This document shows, in pieces, positions 18,913 through 29,554 of a stretch of DNA of 64,000 bases (position 1 is the stretch's first letter; each line of letters starts with the position of its first letter). A model generated the notes under the pieces. The model made no database searches. It was not told the origin of the DNA and was given only the letters and a program-made list of their open reading frames with translations. This DNA comes from Planctomycetia bacterium (lineage in GTDB: Bacteria > Planctomycetota > Planctomycetia > Pirellulales > UBA1268). A program made the position numbers and the translations under genes. The DNA is taken from positions 1-64,000 of the forward strand of contig JAIOPD010000031.1 of the NCBI GenBank assembly GCA_021414115.1, given 5' to 3'.

Positions 18913-19388
18913 GCCGCACCTCCCGGCCGCGCCGTTGCAACGGGATGCACCCACACGCGGCCGCCATCGTCCCGCTCCTCGGATTTCCAGATCGGTACGT
19001 CCGCCTTGATCCGCTCCATGAGCCATTCGGCCGCGGCGAAGGCCTCGCGGCGGTGCGGCGCGCTCGCGGCGATCGCTACGCTCGCCTCGCCGGCCGCGAC
19101 CGGCCCCAGCCGGTGCACGATGCCGCAGGCCGTGAGCGAGAACCTCGCGAGGGCCTGCAGCCGTAAGGCCTCCAGCGTCTTCCTCGCCAGCGGCTCATGC
19201 GCTTCGTAGGCCAACGACTTCGTGATCACGCCGTCGGTGACGCCCCGCGCCGTGCCCACGAAAAGCACGTTGCCCCCGGCAGCGACGTCTGCCACCGCAG
19301 CCAACAGGGTCGCGGTGTCGATCGGCGTGCGCTGGATCACGATGCCACCCGGCGGATCGTCTGCACACTCGGCGGGATGCGTCGCCAC
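18909..19388 (-). CDS. moaE: Molybdopterin synthase catalytic subunit
   Basis: With thiocarboxylated MoaD it converts the cyclic precursor to molybdopterin. The active-site segment reads MERIKADVPIWKSEE, keeping both lysines of the family. APHRREAFAAAEW and the N-terminal FVGTARG also match. The start is GTG 19388, one base after the moaD stop. It has 159 residues. Confidence 0.94.
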   Translation of the reverse strand: MATHPAECADDPPGGIVIQRTPIDTATLLAAVADVAAGGNVLFVGTARGVTDGVITKSLAYEAHEPLARKTLEALRLQALARFSLTACGIVHRLGPVAAGEASVAIAASAPHRREAFAAAEWLMERIKADVPIWKSEERDDGGRVWVHPVATARPGGAA

Positions 19389-19389
19389 G

Positions 19390-19662
19390 TCAGCCTCCGC
19401 TCACCGGCGGAATCATCGCGACGTCGTCGCCGACGACGATTGCCGCGTCGTCGCCCACGTAGCGGCTGCCGACCGCGAACGCGCTGCGATCGAGCAGGGC
19501 CGTCAGTGCCGGATAGGCCGCGCGAACGAGCCGCCGCGCGTCGGCCACGGTGCCGCCGTCCCACGGCAGTTCGATGTGTCGCCTCCCGGCGATCTCCGCC
19601 ATGCCGGCAAAGACGGCGATCCGCAAGGTCGCGATGTCCGGCACAGGGAGGTTGTCGTGCAT
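19390..19662 (-). CDS. moaD: Molybdopterin synthase sulfur carrier subunit
   Basis: A 90-residue ubiquitin-fold protein ending in PVSGG; the terminal Gly-Gly is adenylated and thiocarboxylated. LRIAVFAGMAEIAGRR and DDVAMIPPVSGG are typical of MoaD. It is coupled to moaE and starts 30 bp after the FAD/Fe-S gene. Confidence 0.93.
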   Translation of the reverse strand: MHDNLPVPDIATLRIAVFAGMAEIAGRRHIELPWDGGTVADARRLVRAAYPALTALLDRSAFAVGSRYVGDDAAIVVGDDVAMIPPVSGG

Positions 19663-19692
19663 CGGGTCGCTGGCGCTTCGCGGCGTGAGGTG

Positions 19693-22680
19693 TCAGGTGG
19701 TCGTCAGCCGGCCGCTCGTCGCGGAGAGCAGACCATCGAGGCCGTGCGGGCCCGGCCCGTCGAGCAGCCCGTAACCCCGGGCCAGCAGTTTCACCGGGTG
19801 CACGACCGGCTTCGTCGTGCCCTGCTCCATTTGTATCCGGCAGGAGCTGCACTCGGTAGCACCCGCCTCCACGCCGCCGCCGCGCATCGCCGACACAAGC
19901 CCGAGCCCCACGCGGAGGCTCGTCCGATAGTGCTCCCGCGAGAGGCCGAACATGCCCGCCATGCCCGAGCAGCCCCGGTCGGCGGCCTCGAGGGCGAGCC
20001 CCGGGATGAGCCTCAGCAGATGCTCGGCCGGCGTCATGCCGGCGCCGATCCGCGAATGACACGGCGCGTGGTAGAGGAGCCGCGACGCGACGGGCCTGAA
20101 GTCGAGCCGGAGTTTGCCCTCGCGGTGGAGCTCCCAGAGAAACGTCATGGCGTCGCACGTCGCGGCCGCCACTCGGGGCATGTCCTCGTCATCGAGCAGC
20201 AGCGGATAGTCGTGCGTGATGCAGGTCACGGTCGATGGCTCGGTGCACACGATGCGATACCCGAGCCGTACGGCCTCGGCGAGGATGCGGACGTTGCGGC
20301 GCGCCAGCCGGCGGGCACCATCGACGTCTCCCTCCGACACCAGCGGCATGCCGGAGGCCACCTGCCGCGGATCGACGAACACGCCGATCCCATTCCGCTC
20401 GAGCACGCTCACGAACGACTGCGCAAGGAGTGGATCGTGCCACCGGGCGTAGGTGTCGAGAAAATAGAGCACCCGTGGGCCGCTGCGGCGGCTGGGCCGC
20501 GTGATTCCACGGCGGACGGCCCACTTCATGAACTGCCGTCCCGAGAAGGGGGGCAGTTTGCGGCCGCGGGCGATGCCGAGGGTCTTCTCGAGGATCCACC
20601 GCGCCTCCGGATTGGCGATCGCCCAGTTGGCCAGCGGCTTGATCCGTCCGGCCGTGGCGGAGAGCCCGTCGACCCGCGACAGCAGCCAGCGACCGAGGTC
20701 GATGCTGTTGGCCGCATGATGGGCGGCCTTGAGTTCCATGACGAGCGCCGGAATGTCGATGCCCGCCGCGCAGTCGGTGCGACACTGGTGACAGTTGAAG
20801 CAGGTGTCGGCCAGGCTCCGCGCGGCCTCCGAGGAGAGCGTCTTCGGATCGAGCGCGCCGGACAGCATCGCGGCGAGGACGTTGGCCTTCGCCCGCGGCG
20901 ACGCCTCCTCACGGGGATTCTCCCGGTATCGCGGACAGGTTCGAGACGAGGACGACAGGCTGCGGCAACTCCCGCAGCCGTTGCAGGCGTCGGTCTCGAC
21001 GGCGAGCCGCGCAGCATCCCACGAGAGCACGGGCAGCGGCATCACGCTGGGCACAGGGTCGCCCTCCACCGCACCGGCCGCCGCCTCAGGCAGCACGACC
21101 GCAGGACGAAACGCCGCCCACGAATCGCCACCGACCGCGGCGTCGATCGCCGGCGCCAGCCGGCCGGGATTGAGGATCCCGGCCGGATCGAAGAGCCGCT
21201 TGACCGCACCGAACACGCCGCTGAGCTCGGGAAACATCCGGTGGAAGAACGGCGTTCGCGAGAGCCCGAGCCCCTGCTCGCCGCCGATCGTTCCGCCGAC
21301 GGCGACGACCTCCGCGTAGACGGCCTCGGCGAGGGCCTCGAGCCGCCCGCGCTCTCCCGGTTTGCGGGGCTCCGCGTGCGGCCGCAGGTGGAGTTGTCCC
21401 TGCCCCGCATGGCCGAAGAGCATCGCGGTGGCCTGCTCCCGCTTGAGCACTTCCTGCAGCCGTCGCAGGAAGTCGGGCAACGCCGCCGGCGGCACGACGA
21501 TGTCTTCCAGGAACGGGACGGGCCGCATCCCGGCCCGCACTCCGTGGAGCGTTGAGACGTTGTTGCGGGACAGTTCCCAGAAAAACGCGGCGTCGAACGC
21601 ATCCTCCGCCCGTCGCATGTCGATGCAGCCGGGGCGGCCGCGCTGGGCGAACGCCATCGCCTGGTCGAGCCGCTCGTTGCAGACGGCTGGCTCGTCGCTC
21701 GTAAACTCCAGGAGCAGTCCGGCCTCCGCGACGGAAGGGATGAGCAGTTCGAACGACGGCTTCGTACCCCGGGCAAGCGCCAGGTGCCGCCGGTCGAAGA
21801 GGTCGCAGGCGCTGGGATCGAGCGGCAAGAGGCTGACCGCTGCCTCGGCGGCCACCTCGAGCGAGTCGAAGAGGAGCAACCCGACCGCTATCGACTCGTT
21901 CGCAGGCAACGTCCGCAGCGTCGCAGCCGTCACGATCCCGAGCGTGCCCTCCGCGCCACAGATCAGCCGCGGCAGATCGATACAGCCGTCGTGCTCGAGG
22001 TCGTGGAGACGGTAGCCGCCGTGCGTGGCCCGCGTCTTTGGCTGAAACCGCGCGATCGTGCCACGTGACTCCTCCAGGATCACGGTCATGCCGGCGGCGA
22101 GCGCCGCGACCGCACCGGCAGGCTCACCGTCGGTCACGGCGGCGGTAGGGGCGAGCTCCACGATCGAGCCGTCGGCCAGGACGACCTCGACGCTCGCAAG
22201 GCGGCCGCGGACGGCGCCATGACGCAAGAACCGACTCCCCGAACCATCGCGGCCGATCATGCCGCCGACGGTCGTGGTCACCGCATTGGCGGGATCGGGG
22301 CCGAACATCCGGCGGCGACGGGCGAGATGCTCGTCCAACTGCGAAGCGACGACGCCAGGCTGCACCCGCACGGTGTCGTCGCGAGTCTCGATGATCCGCC
22401 GCATGAACCGCGAGCAGTCGATGACGACGCCCGGCCCGAGCGGGCCGCCCGCGACGCTGGAGCCCGCACCCCGAGCATGCACCGGCACGCCCCGCTCCGC
22501 GGCCCAACGGACGGTCGCGGCCACGTCATCGACCGAGCGGGGGCGAACGACGGCGAGCGGCCAGACCTCGAACAGGCTGCCGTCGCTGGCGTAGAGACCG
22601 CGACCGACGTCGTCGCAGAGCACGTCGCCCGAGACGACGCCCTTGAGATCCTCCTCGATCCTTTTCCGCTCGAGATCCAT
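19693..22680 (-). CDS. Fused FAD-linked and Fe-S oxidoreductase (D-lactate dehydrogenase/glycolate oxidase type)
   Basis: A 995-residue fusion. Residues about 35-175 are an FAD_binding_4 domain (VPVHARGAGSSVAGG, TVGGMIGRDGSG). A FAD-oxidase C-terminal domain follows to about 520 (FGHAGQGQLHLRP, GGTIGGEQGLGLSRTPFF, LFDPAGILNPGR). Next are two 4Fe-4S sites (CNGCGSC near 561, CFNCHQCRTDC near 627) and a GlpC-like CCG region (CHSRIGAGM, CSGMAGMFG, CSSCRIQME). Such fusions oxidise D-2-hydroxyacids such as D-lactate and pass electrons to the quinone pool. The substrate cannot be read from sequence. It sits in the folE-to-moa run. Confidence 0.88.
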   Translation of the reverse strand: MDLERKRIEEDLKGVVSGDVLCDDVGRGLYASDGSLFEVWPLAVVRPRSVDDVAATVRWAAERGVPVHARGAGSSVAGGPLGPGVVIDCSRFMRRIIETRDDTVRVQPGVVASQLDEHLARRRRMFGPDPANAVTTTVGGMIGRDGSGSRFLRHGAVRGRLASVEVVLADGSIVELAPTAAVTDGEPAGAVAALAAGMTVILEESRGTIARFQPKTRATHGGYRLHDLEHDGCIDLPRLICGAEGTLGIVTAATLRTLPANESIAVGLLLFDSLEVAAEAAVSLLPLDPSACDLFDRRHLALARGTKPSFELLIPSVAEAGLLLEFTSDEPAVCNERLDQAMAFAQRGRPGCIDMRRAEDAFDAAFFWELSRNNVSTLHGVRAGMRPVPFLEDIVVPPAALPDFLRRLQEVLKREQATAMLFGHAGQGQLHLRPHAEPRKPGERGRLEALAEAVYAEVVAVGGTIGGEQGLGLSRTPFFHRMFPELSGVFGAVKRLFDPAGILNPGRLAPAIDAAVGGDSWAAFRPAVVLPEAAAGAVEGDPVPSVMPLPVLSWDAARLAVETDACNGCGSCRSLSSSSRTCPRYRENPREEASPRAKANVLAAMLSGALDPKTLSSEAARSLADTCFNCHQCRTDCAAGIDIPALVMELKAAHHAANSIDLGRWLLSRVDGLSATAGRIKPLANWAIANPEARWILEKTLGIARGRKLPPFSGRQFMKWAVRRGITRPSRRSGPRVLYFLDTYARWHDPLLAQSFVSVLERNGIGVFVDPRQVASGMPLVSEGDVDGARRLARRNVRILAEAVRLGYRIVCTEPSTVTCITHDYPLLLDDEDMPRVAAATCDAMTFLWELHREGKLRLDFRPVASRLLYHAPCHSRIGAGMTPAEHLLRLIPGLALEAADRGCSGMAGMFGLSREHYRTSLRVGLGLVSAMRGGGVEAGATECSSCRIQMEQGTTKPVVHPVKLLARGYGLLDGPGPHGLDGLLSATSGRLTTT

Positions 22681-22698
22681 GCGGTCGTTTCGCCCGCG

Positions 22699-23229
22699 TC
22701 AGGAGACTGGGGAGGCCGGCGGCCGGCCCGGGGCCGTTCGCTGCGAGAGACGGATTCGCTGCTGCCGATGCTTCTCGTGGGTCTCGAGGTCGAAGCCTCC
22801 GAACGGGCCGCCGGCGCCGCGGTATCGTGCCCCACAGCGATAACAGGTCAGGCACTCCGGCATCAGCAGGTAGAGGACGACATCGACGAGCGCCGTTCCG
22901 AACAGGATCGCGAACGTCGGCACCAGCAGCCGCCAGGCCCAGGTCACGCAACTCGCCGCGAGCCCGGCCACGACGATGCCCACGCCGAGCCGCTGTGGAA
23001 AATCCTTCCGCGTGAAGAGTTCCGTCGAGGGACACACCATGCAACGCCGCAGCCGCGGTGCGCCGGCGCCGGCCGCGACAGGCTCCCCGCCGGGGCCGCT
23101 CCAGCCGATCGCATCACTCGGCACCTCGACCGCCGCCGCACATCGCGGACAAACGAGCGTTGGCTTCGTCTCGACCTCGTCGATCGTGACGGTGTCCTCG
23201 CAGGCGGGACAGGCATAGGTGATGCGCAT
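22699..23229 (-). CDS. Zinc-ribbon membrane protein of unknown function
   Basis: A 176-residue protein. The N-terminus has CPACEDTVTIDE and CPRC, a zinc ribbon. The middle has RRCMVCPSTELFTRKDFP, followed by two hydrophobic segments (VGIVVAGLAASCVTWAW, LVPTFAILFGTALVDVVLYL) and another Cys pair (CLTCYRCGARY). It looks like a small membrane protein with metal-binding loops. I do not know its function. It is 4 bp from the upstream gene and 18 bp from the downstream one, so it is part of the operon. Confidence 0.8.
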   Translation of the reverse strand: MRITYACPACEDTVTIDEVETKPTLVCPRCAAAVEVPSDAIGWSGPGGEPVAAGAGAPRLRRCMVCPSTELFTRKDFPQRLGVGIVVAGLAASCVTWAWRLLVPTFAILFGTALVDVVLYLLMPECLTCYRCGARYRGAGGPFGGFDLETHEKHRQQRIRLSQRTAPGRPPASPVS

Positions 23230-23233
23230 CGTG

Positions 23234-23953
23234 TCAAGCGGCCCGAAGGAGTTGCGCCGTCAGTTCACCGAGGATCGCGGCGAGACAGGCGACGTACAGG
23301 ATACCCGTGGCGCTCTGCGTGTTGGGAATATCGAGCGTCTTGCGGCTCATGAACAGAAGCACCGGAAGCCCCACCAGGCCGGCGAGCCAGCGGAGCGAAA
23401 GCAGGGCCCCGGTCGTGGTGCCACCGGCCACGCCCCAGCCCCCGGCCGCCGCAACGCCGGCGAGCGACAGCGCCAACTGCACGCCCCAAGCCAGGAGCGC
23501 GACGTCGATCATCCGCCGCAGCGCGTCGACCCGCATGCCGGGCGCGTTGAGATACCAGTGGCCCAGCAGCATCGCATGCACGGTGAGCCCGACGACGAGC
23601 CCCGAGACGAGCGCCTCGCCGGCGGCGGCGACACCGGGCCGATCCTGCACGAGCAGCGTCGCGGCCGCCAGCAGCCCCGCACACAGCACGCAGCAGGCGA
23701 GTCCCACCCGCACCCGCTCACCGAACCAGGCCACGCTGCCAATCCACGCGGTCACTGCCGCGGCGGCGGCGAGGCCCCAGGCGATCCCCGGCACCTCCAC
23801 CCGGGCGAGAAAGGCCGCCACGCTCGCGAGCCCGAGCACCACGAGCAGGTTCACCCGATAGAAGCCTGCCGGCACGAGCGACGCCGGCGTCGCCGCCAGG
23901 GCCGCCGCCAGGCCCCAGCCAAACCGGCACAGAAAGTCGACGAGCAGCCTCAT
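23234..23953 (-). CDS. Multi-pass membrane protein of unknown function
   Basis: A 239-residue, very hydrophobic protein with about seven or eight predicted membrane segments and few charged residues. A conserved-looking loop is LGHWYLNAPGMRVDALRRMI and the C-terminal part has RKTLDIPNTQSATGILY. The loop may bind something, but no named family is assigned. The start is ATG 23953 (MRLLVDFLCRFGWG); a longer frame reaches into folE. It is operon-linked with the zinc-ribbon gene. Confidence 0.75.
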   Translation of the reverse strand: MRLLVDFLCRFGWGLAAALAATPASLVPAGFYRVNLLVVLGLASVAAFLARVEVPGIAWGLAAAAAVTAWIGSVAWFGERVRVGLACCVLCAGLLAAATLLVQDRPGVAAAGEALVSGLVVGLTVHAMLLGHWYLNAPGMRVDALRRMIDVALLAWGVQLALSLAGVAAAGGWGVAGGTTTGALLSLRWLAGLVGLPVLLFMSRKTLDIPNTQSATGILYVACLAAILGELTAQLLRAA

Positions 23954-23999
23954 GCCCTCTCCCTTGCGGACGTCGCCCGCAGCCGGTGCGGCTCCCGCC

Positions 24000-24587
24000 T
24001 CACTGCCGGCGACCGCCATAGATGAGCGACATGACCTCGGCCCTGCTCGAGACGTTGGCGCGGAACACGCCCTTCATCGCCGAGGTCACACACAGGCTGC
24101 CGGGCTTGCGCACGCCACGGATCGTCATGCAGGTGTGGGTCGCCTCCACGACGACGGCCACACCCTTGGCTCCCAGATCGTTTTCCAACAGGTCGGCGAT
24201 CTGTTCGGTCATCCGCTCCTGCACCTGCGGCCGGTGCGACACGGCCTCGACCACGCGAGCCAGCTTGCTCAGGCCCAGCACACGGCCGTCGGGCATGTAG
24301 CCGATGTGAGCATGGCCCATGAACGGCAGCAGGTGGTGTTCGCACACACTATTGAAGGCGATGTCACGCACCAGCACGATCTCGTCATACTTCTCGTTGA
24401 AGGCTTTCTTCAGGTGCACCCGCGGATCCTCATGCAGGCCGCTGAACATCTCGGCATACATCCGAGCCACGCGGGCGGGCGTTTCGAGCAGCCCCTCGCG
24501 GTCGGGATCCTCACCGACGGCGGCGAGAATCTCGCGAACGGCCCGCTCGATGCGGGCGTGATCAACATGATGGTGGGAAGCGCTCAT
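24000..24587 (-). CDS. folE: GTP cyclohydrolase I
   Basis: Converts GTP to dihydroneopterin triphosphate, the first step of folate or pterin synthesis. Zinc ligands are visible in [12 protein letters not shown] and HTCMTIRGV. Other family motifs are [37 protein letters not shown] and [13 protein letters not shown]. The length is 195 residues. It heads a minus-strand run that continues into the Moco genes, so two GTP-using pterin routes share one transcription unit if the operon is real. Confidence 0.96.
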   Translation of the reverse strand: MSASHHHVDHARIERAVREILAAVGEDPDREGLLETPARVARMYAEMFSGLHEDPRVHLKKAFNEKYDEIVLVRDIAFNSVCEHHLLPFMGHAHIGYMPDGRVLGLSKLARVVEAVSHRPQVQERMTEQIADLLENDLGAKGVAVVVEATHTCMTIRGVRKPGSLCVTSAMKGVFRANVSSRAEVMSLIYGGRRQ

Positions 24588-24859
24588 ATCGTCTCACTGT
24601 ACCAAGCAAAATCGCCACATACAGGAGACCACACGACGCCCGGCCGACGCGCGAACGAAACCGGCCCCACGATCGCGAAACCGGCGAGCCGAGGTCGGGC
24701 GAAGCCGACGAGCGTTGAAGATTTCGCCCACCACGGCCATGCCCCGCCCCACACGGCCAACGCGAAATATTCCCGCGAAGGAGGCTTTGCCCGACCTCGG
24801 CGGCACCACCACGGACCCCGGCGGGCACTACCACGAACCCCAGTGCTTCGCCGCGCCGC
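24588..24859. other. Intergenic region with inverted 125-bp element
   Basis: Upstream of folE and downstream of the LON-domain gene. The main content is copy 3 of the 125-bp element at 24682-24808. No coding signal. Confidence 0.6.
24682..24808 (-). repeat. 125-bp structured repeat, copy 3
   Basis: The inverse of the other copies. The end segments GGTCGGGCAAAGCC and GGCTTCGCCCGACC pair along 14 bases with one G-T. Confidence 0.7.
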
Positions 24860-25549
24860 TCAGTTCATGCTGAAGTCGGGTGGAAACGTCCGCGAGGCAC
24901 CGCCGGCGGGACGCGAGGCGATCGCTCCGAGGAGGATCCGAGCCCGCTCGAAGACGTCGCACTCGGCGAGCAGCCGGAGCTTCGTCTCGAGGTCGAGATC
25001 GATCGTGTAGGCGACGATGTCGGTGAGCATCCCGAGCGTGATCTGGCTGCCGAGCAGCTGGTCGAGTTGCTCGTGGGCGTTCGGCACGCGGGGCATCGAT
25101 CCCTTGAAGGCGTCGAGCAACTGCCGCTGGAGGACCGCCGCGCCGGTGCCGGCGTCGTCCGGCTCGACGTCGTCGATGATCTGCGACTCGACCACGCGAA
25201 AGAGTTTTTTCGGAGGGAGTTCCCGGAGTAACTGGAGCCGCCGTACGCCGAGCACCAGCACGTTGTAGGTACCTTCGCTCGTTCGCTGATGGGTGGCGAT
25301 TCGACACAGGCAGGCATGCGGCCGCAGTGGCGGCCGGCCCTCGTAGTTTTCCTCCCAGCCTGGAGCCAGCGAACCGAGCGCCACGAGCCGGTCGTCCTCG
25401 ATCGCCTCCTCGAAGAGCGCCCGGTATCTCGGCTCGAACACGTGCAACGCCTGCATCACGTGCGGGAACATCACCAGATTCGGCAGCGGGAAGAGACGCG
25501 CGTGCCCTGAGAACTGGTCGGGTGAGAAAGCGAGTGGCTCGTCGGACAT
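24860..25549 (-). CDS. LON peptidase substrate-binding domain protein
   Basis: A 229-residue stand-alone LON N-terminal domain without ATPase or protease parts. Start region: LFPLPNLVMFPHVMQALHVFEPRYR, the hallmark of the domain. RPHACLCRIATHQRTSEGTYNV and LLGSQITLGMLTDIVAY follow. It may recognise unfolded or tagged proteins; no function is established for most stand-alone forms. The downstream DUF309 gene lies on the same strand just upstream in transcription (32 bp). Confidence 0.88.
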   Translation of the reverse strand: MSDEPLAFSPDQFSGHARLFPLPNLVMFPHVMQALHVFEPRYRALFEEAIEDDRLVALGSLAPGWEENYEGRPPLRPHACLCRIATHQRTSEGTYNVLVLGVRRLQLLRELPPKKLFRVVESQIIDDVEPDDAGTGAAVLQRQLLDAFKGSMPRVPNAHEQLDQLLGSQITLGMLTDIVAYTIDLDLETKLRLLAECDVFERARILLGAIASRPAGGASRTFPPDFSMN

Positions 25550-25581
25550 GGAGGTCTTTCCCGGTGCGGCAGGGCGTCGCG

Positions 25582-25980
25582 TCAGGCCGCCGGAGGCGGA
25601 TCGAGATGGATTTCAGGGAGCAGGTCGGGGTTCAGCTGGATCTCGGGAAAGGCATCGGTACTGGCGGCGACCTCGGCGAGGCACACGTCGAACTCCTGGA
25701 GAAACCTGGTCAGATCGAGCCCCAGGTGATGCGGGGCGTAGGGTTCGAGGTATGCATGCACGCTCCCGTGAAGCTTGCGGGCCCCACGAATGTTGCCATT
25801 TCCAAAATGGTAGAGCGCCACGGCCGCCTGGATGAGTCCCTGGTAGAACTTCCGCGAGGGGCCGCGATATTCAGTCCAGAGTTCCTCCCAGATCTCATGG
25901 CTTTCGTAATAATCGCACTCGTTGAACTTCTCGATGCCAGCGAGATAGAGCCCGTCGTAGTGGTCGCCCGCCGTCGTCAT
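25582..25980 (-). CDS. DUF309 domain protein
   Basis: A 132-residue helical protein with the family signature: FNECDYYESHEIWEELWTEY, then KFYQGLIQAAVALYHF and GARKLHGSVHAYLEPY. The conserved His and Glu suggest a metal or ligand site, but the function of DUF309 is unknown. ATG 25980 is chosen; a longer frame exists. It is likely co-transcribed with the LON-domain gene. Confidence 0.85.
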   Translation of the reverse strand: MTTAGDHYDGLYLAGIEKFNECDYYESHEIWEELWTEYRGPSRKFYQGLIQAAVALYHFGNGNIRGARKLHGSVHAYLEPYAPHHLGLDLTRFLQEFDVCLAEVAASTDAFPEIQLNPDLLPEIHLDPPPAA

Positions 25981-26048
25981 ACCCAGCCTTCCTTCCTCGC
26001 ATCGTCCCCCGCGACGAGTCGCCATGGCCGCAGGCCGGGAGGATCACC

Positions 26049-26771
26049 CTGAATCGTAGCAGCAAGGGACTCGCTGGGCAGTCGAAGCCGCCACGCGTCG
26101 GCCGCCGTGAGTCCAAGGCGGCACGATCCGCCCGCGCGACGGCGATCGCCCAGACCCTGGCCAAGGCCTACCCGCAGGCCGGCTGCTCGCTCGACTTCGC
26201 ATCGCCTTTCCAACTTGTGATTGCGACGATTCTCTCGGCCCAGTGCACCGACAAACGGGTCAACATGGTCACGCCGACGCTCTTTGGCCGCTGGCCCGAT
26301 CCGGCCTCCCTCGCCGCGGCACCGCCCCGCGAACTGGAAGCCGTCATCCGCAGCACGGGCTTCTTCCGGGCCAAGGCGAAGAGCCTGCTGGGCTGCGCCC
26401 GGGCGTTGGTCGAACGTCACGGCTGCGAGGTGCCGCGGACACTCGAGGAACTCGTGCATCTCCCCGGAGTAGGCCGCAAGACCGCCAACGTCGTGATGGG
26501 CTCGGCCTTCGGGATCGCATCGGGTGTCGTCGTCGATACCCACGTGGGCCGGATTTCCCGCCGGCTCGGGCTGACCCGACATACCGACGCCGTCCGCGCC
26601 GAACGCGATCTCTCCGCCGTCGTCCCCAAAAACCACTGGATCGCCTTCAGCCACCGGCTCATCGAACACGGCCGCATGGTCTGCGCGGCCCGGGTGCCCC
26701 GCTGCGGCGAGTGTCCGCTGGCCGACCTCTGTCCCCGGCTCGGGGTGAAGCCGCCGCGGCCAAGACCCTGA
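26049..26771 (+). CDS. nth: Endonuclease III, apparent CTG start
   Basis: A DNA glycosylase/AP lyase that removes oxidised pyrimidines. It has the helix-hairpin-helix and catalytic region LPGVGRKTANVVMGSAFG, the catalytic Asp in VVVDTHVGR, and the 4Fe-4S set beginning CAARVPRCGECPLADLC. Homology clearly begins upstream of the first GTG (26217): AQTLAKAYPQ, then LDFASPFQLVIATILSAQ. No in-frame ATG, GTG or TTG precedes that region. CTG 26049, with GGGAGG 6 bp before it, gives 240 residues and is the best start. The start is therefore non-canonical, or a sequencing error hides it. Confidence 0.88.
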   Translation: MNRSSKGLAGQSKPPRVGRRESKAARSARATAIAQTLAKAYPQAGCSLDFASPFQLVIATILSAQCTDKRVNMVTPTLFGRWPDPASLAAAPPRELEAVIRSTGFFRAKAKSLLGCARALVERHGCEVPRTLEELVHLPGVGRKTANVVMGSAFGIASGVVVDTHVGRISRRLGLTRHTDAVRAERDLSAVVPKNHWIAFSHRLIEHGRMVCAARVPRCGECPLADLCPRLGVKPPRPRP

Positions 26772-26886
26772 GTTCTCGCGGTCGCCACGGCGACCCATGG
26801 GCAGGAATGCGGCGGGCCGCATACACTCGTCGAACGTCGCCCGTTCGTTCGTGCCGTCTGCCCTTCGCCACCGTACGGGAGCCCCC

Positions 26887-27501
26887 ATGATCCTCTCCGG
26901 CAACGAGATTCGGCAACAAATCGGCCGCAACGTCGTCATCGAGCCGTTCGACGAGAGCCGGCTGAACCCCAACAGCTACAACCTCTCACTCCACGACGAA
27001 CTGCTCGTCTACGAGGAGGTCGTGCTCGACATGCGGAAGAGCAACCGCGTCGAGCGAATCTCGATTCCCGAGGACGGGCTCGTTCTCACGCCCAATCAGC
27101 TCTACCTTGGCCGCACGGTCGAACGGACCGAGACACACAACCTCGTGCCGATGATCGAGGGCCGCAGTTCGATCGGCCGGCTGGGCCTGTTCGTCCACGT
27201 CACCGCGGGCTTTGGCGACGTCGGCTTCTGCGGCTACTGGACGCTCGAGATGTTCGCCGTGCAGCCGGTGAAGATCTATCCGGGCGTGCCGATTTGCCAG
27301 ATCTTCTTTCACCAGATCCACGGCGACATCACCGAGTATTCCAGCGAGAAATACCAGCACAACCGCGACATCCAGCCGAGCATGCTGTTCCGTGAACTGG
27401 GCCGCGACGCCGACGCCGCGCAGCAGATGCATCTGGAGTTTGGGGGCGACGCGGCAGCGGCCCGGGCCGCTGCGCTGGCGGCCCCGCGGGTCGCAAGGTA
27501 G
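26887..27501 (+). CDS. dcd: dCTP deaminase
   Basis: Deaminates dCTP to dUTP for thymidylate synthesis. Conserved pieces include MILSGNEIRQQI, LNPNSYNLSLHDEL, MIEGRSSIGRLGLFVHVTAG with the catalytic Glu later in GYWTLEMFAVQP, and KYQHNRDIQPS. It has 204 residues with a short Ala-rich tail. Some enzymes of this family also hydrolyse dUTP; that cannot be decided here. It is followed within 10 bp by a small membrane gene. Confidence 0.95.
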   Translation: MILSGNEIRQQIGRNVVIEPFDESRLNPNSYNLSLHDELLVYEEVVLDMRKSNRVERISIPEDGLVLTPNQLYLGRTVERTETHNLVPMIEGRSSIGRLGLFVHVTAGFGDVGFCGYWTLEMFAVQPVKIYPGVPICQIFFHQIHGDITEYSSEKYQHNRDIQPSMLFRELGRDADAAQQMHLEFGGDAAAARAAALAAPRVAR

Positions 27502-27510
27502 ATTCCCGCC

Positions 27511-27714
27511 ATGCTTCCCAAAGTGCTCGCCTGGTCGTCGCTCGGCATGTCGCTGCTGTTCGCGATCCTGGTGATGGCGGCCATCTTCGCAGGCGACTCG
27601 CTGGGAGATTCGGCTCCGCTCTTGGTTTACTGGGGAGCGATTCCTCTCCTCGCGACCGCGATCCTCCTGGCGGTCGTCCTCCTCGTCATGTCAGCATTCT
27701 CCTCCGATTCCTAG
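27511..27714 (+). CDS. Small two-pass membrane protein
   Basis: A 67-residue protein with two hydrophobic segments (LGMSLLFAILVMAAIFAG and ATAILLAVVLLVMSAF). The codon usage fits its neighbours and it lies 9 bp after dcd and 64 bp before aspS on the same strand. I do not recognise a family; the function is unknown. Confidence 0.6.
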   Translation: MLPKVLAWSSLGMSLLFAILVMAAIFAGDSLGDSAPLLVYWGAIPLLATAILLAVVLLVMSAFSSDS

Positions 27715-27778
27715 TTTCGAGGCCCTGTGCCGCCCGCGGGAGCCGGCGGGGCCGGGCCTCGCGGAAAGGCGCACACCC

Positions 27779-29554
<1,776 letters not shown>

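Noticed and set aside
19222-21555. Long open frame (777 codons) antisense to the FAD/Fe-S oxidoreductase
   Set aside because: It mirrors a clearly conserved gene in a GC-rich genome; the translation is His/Arg/Pro-rich without any family motif.
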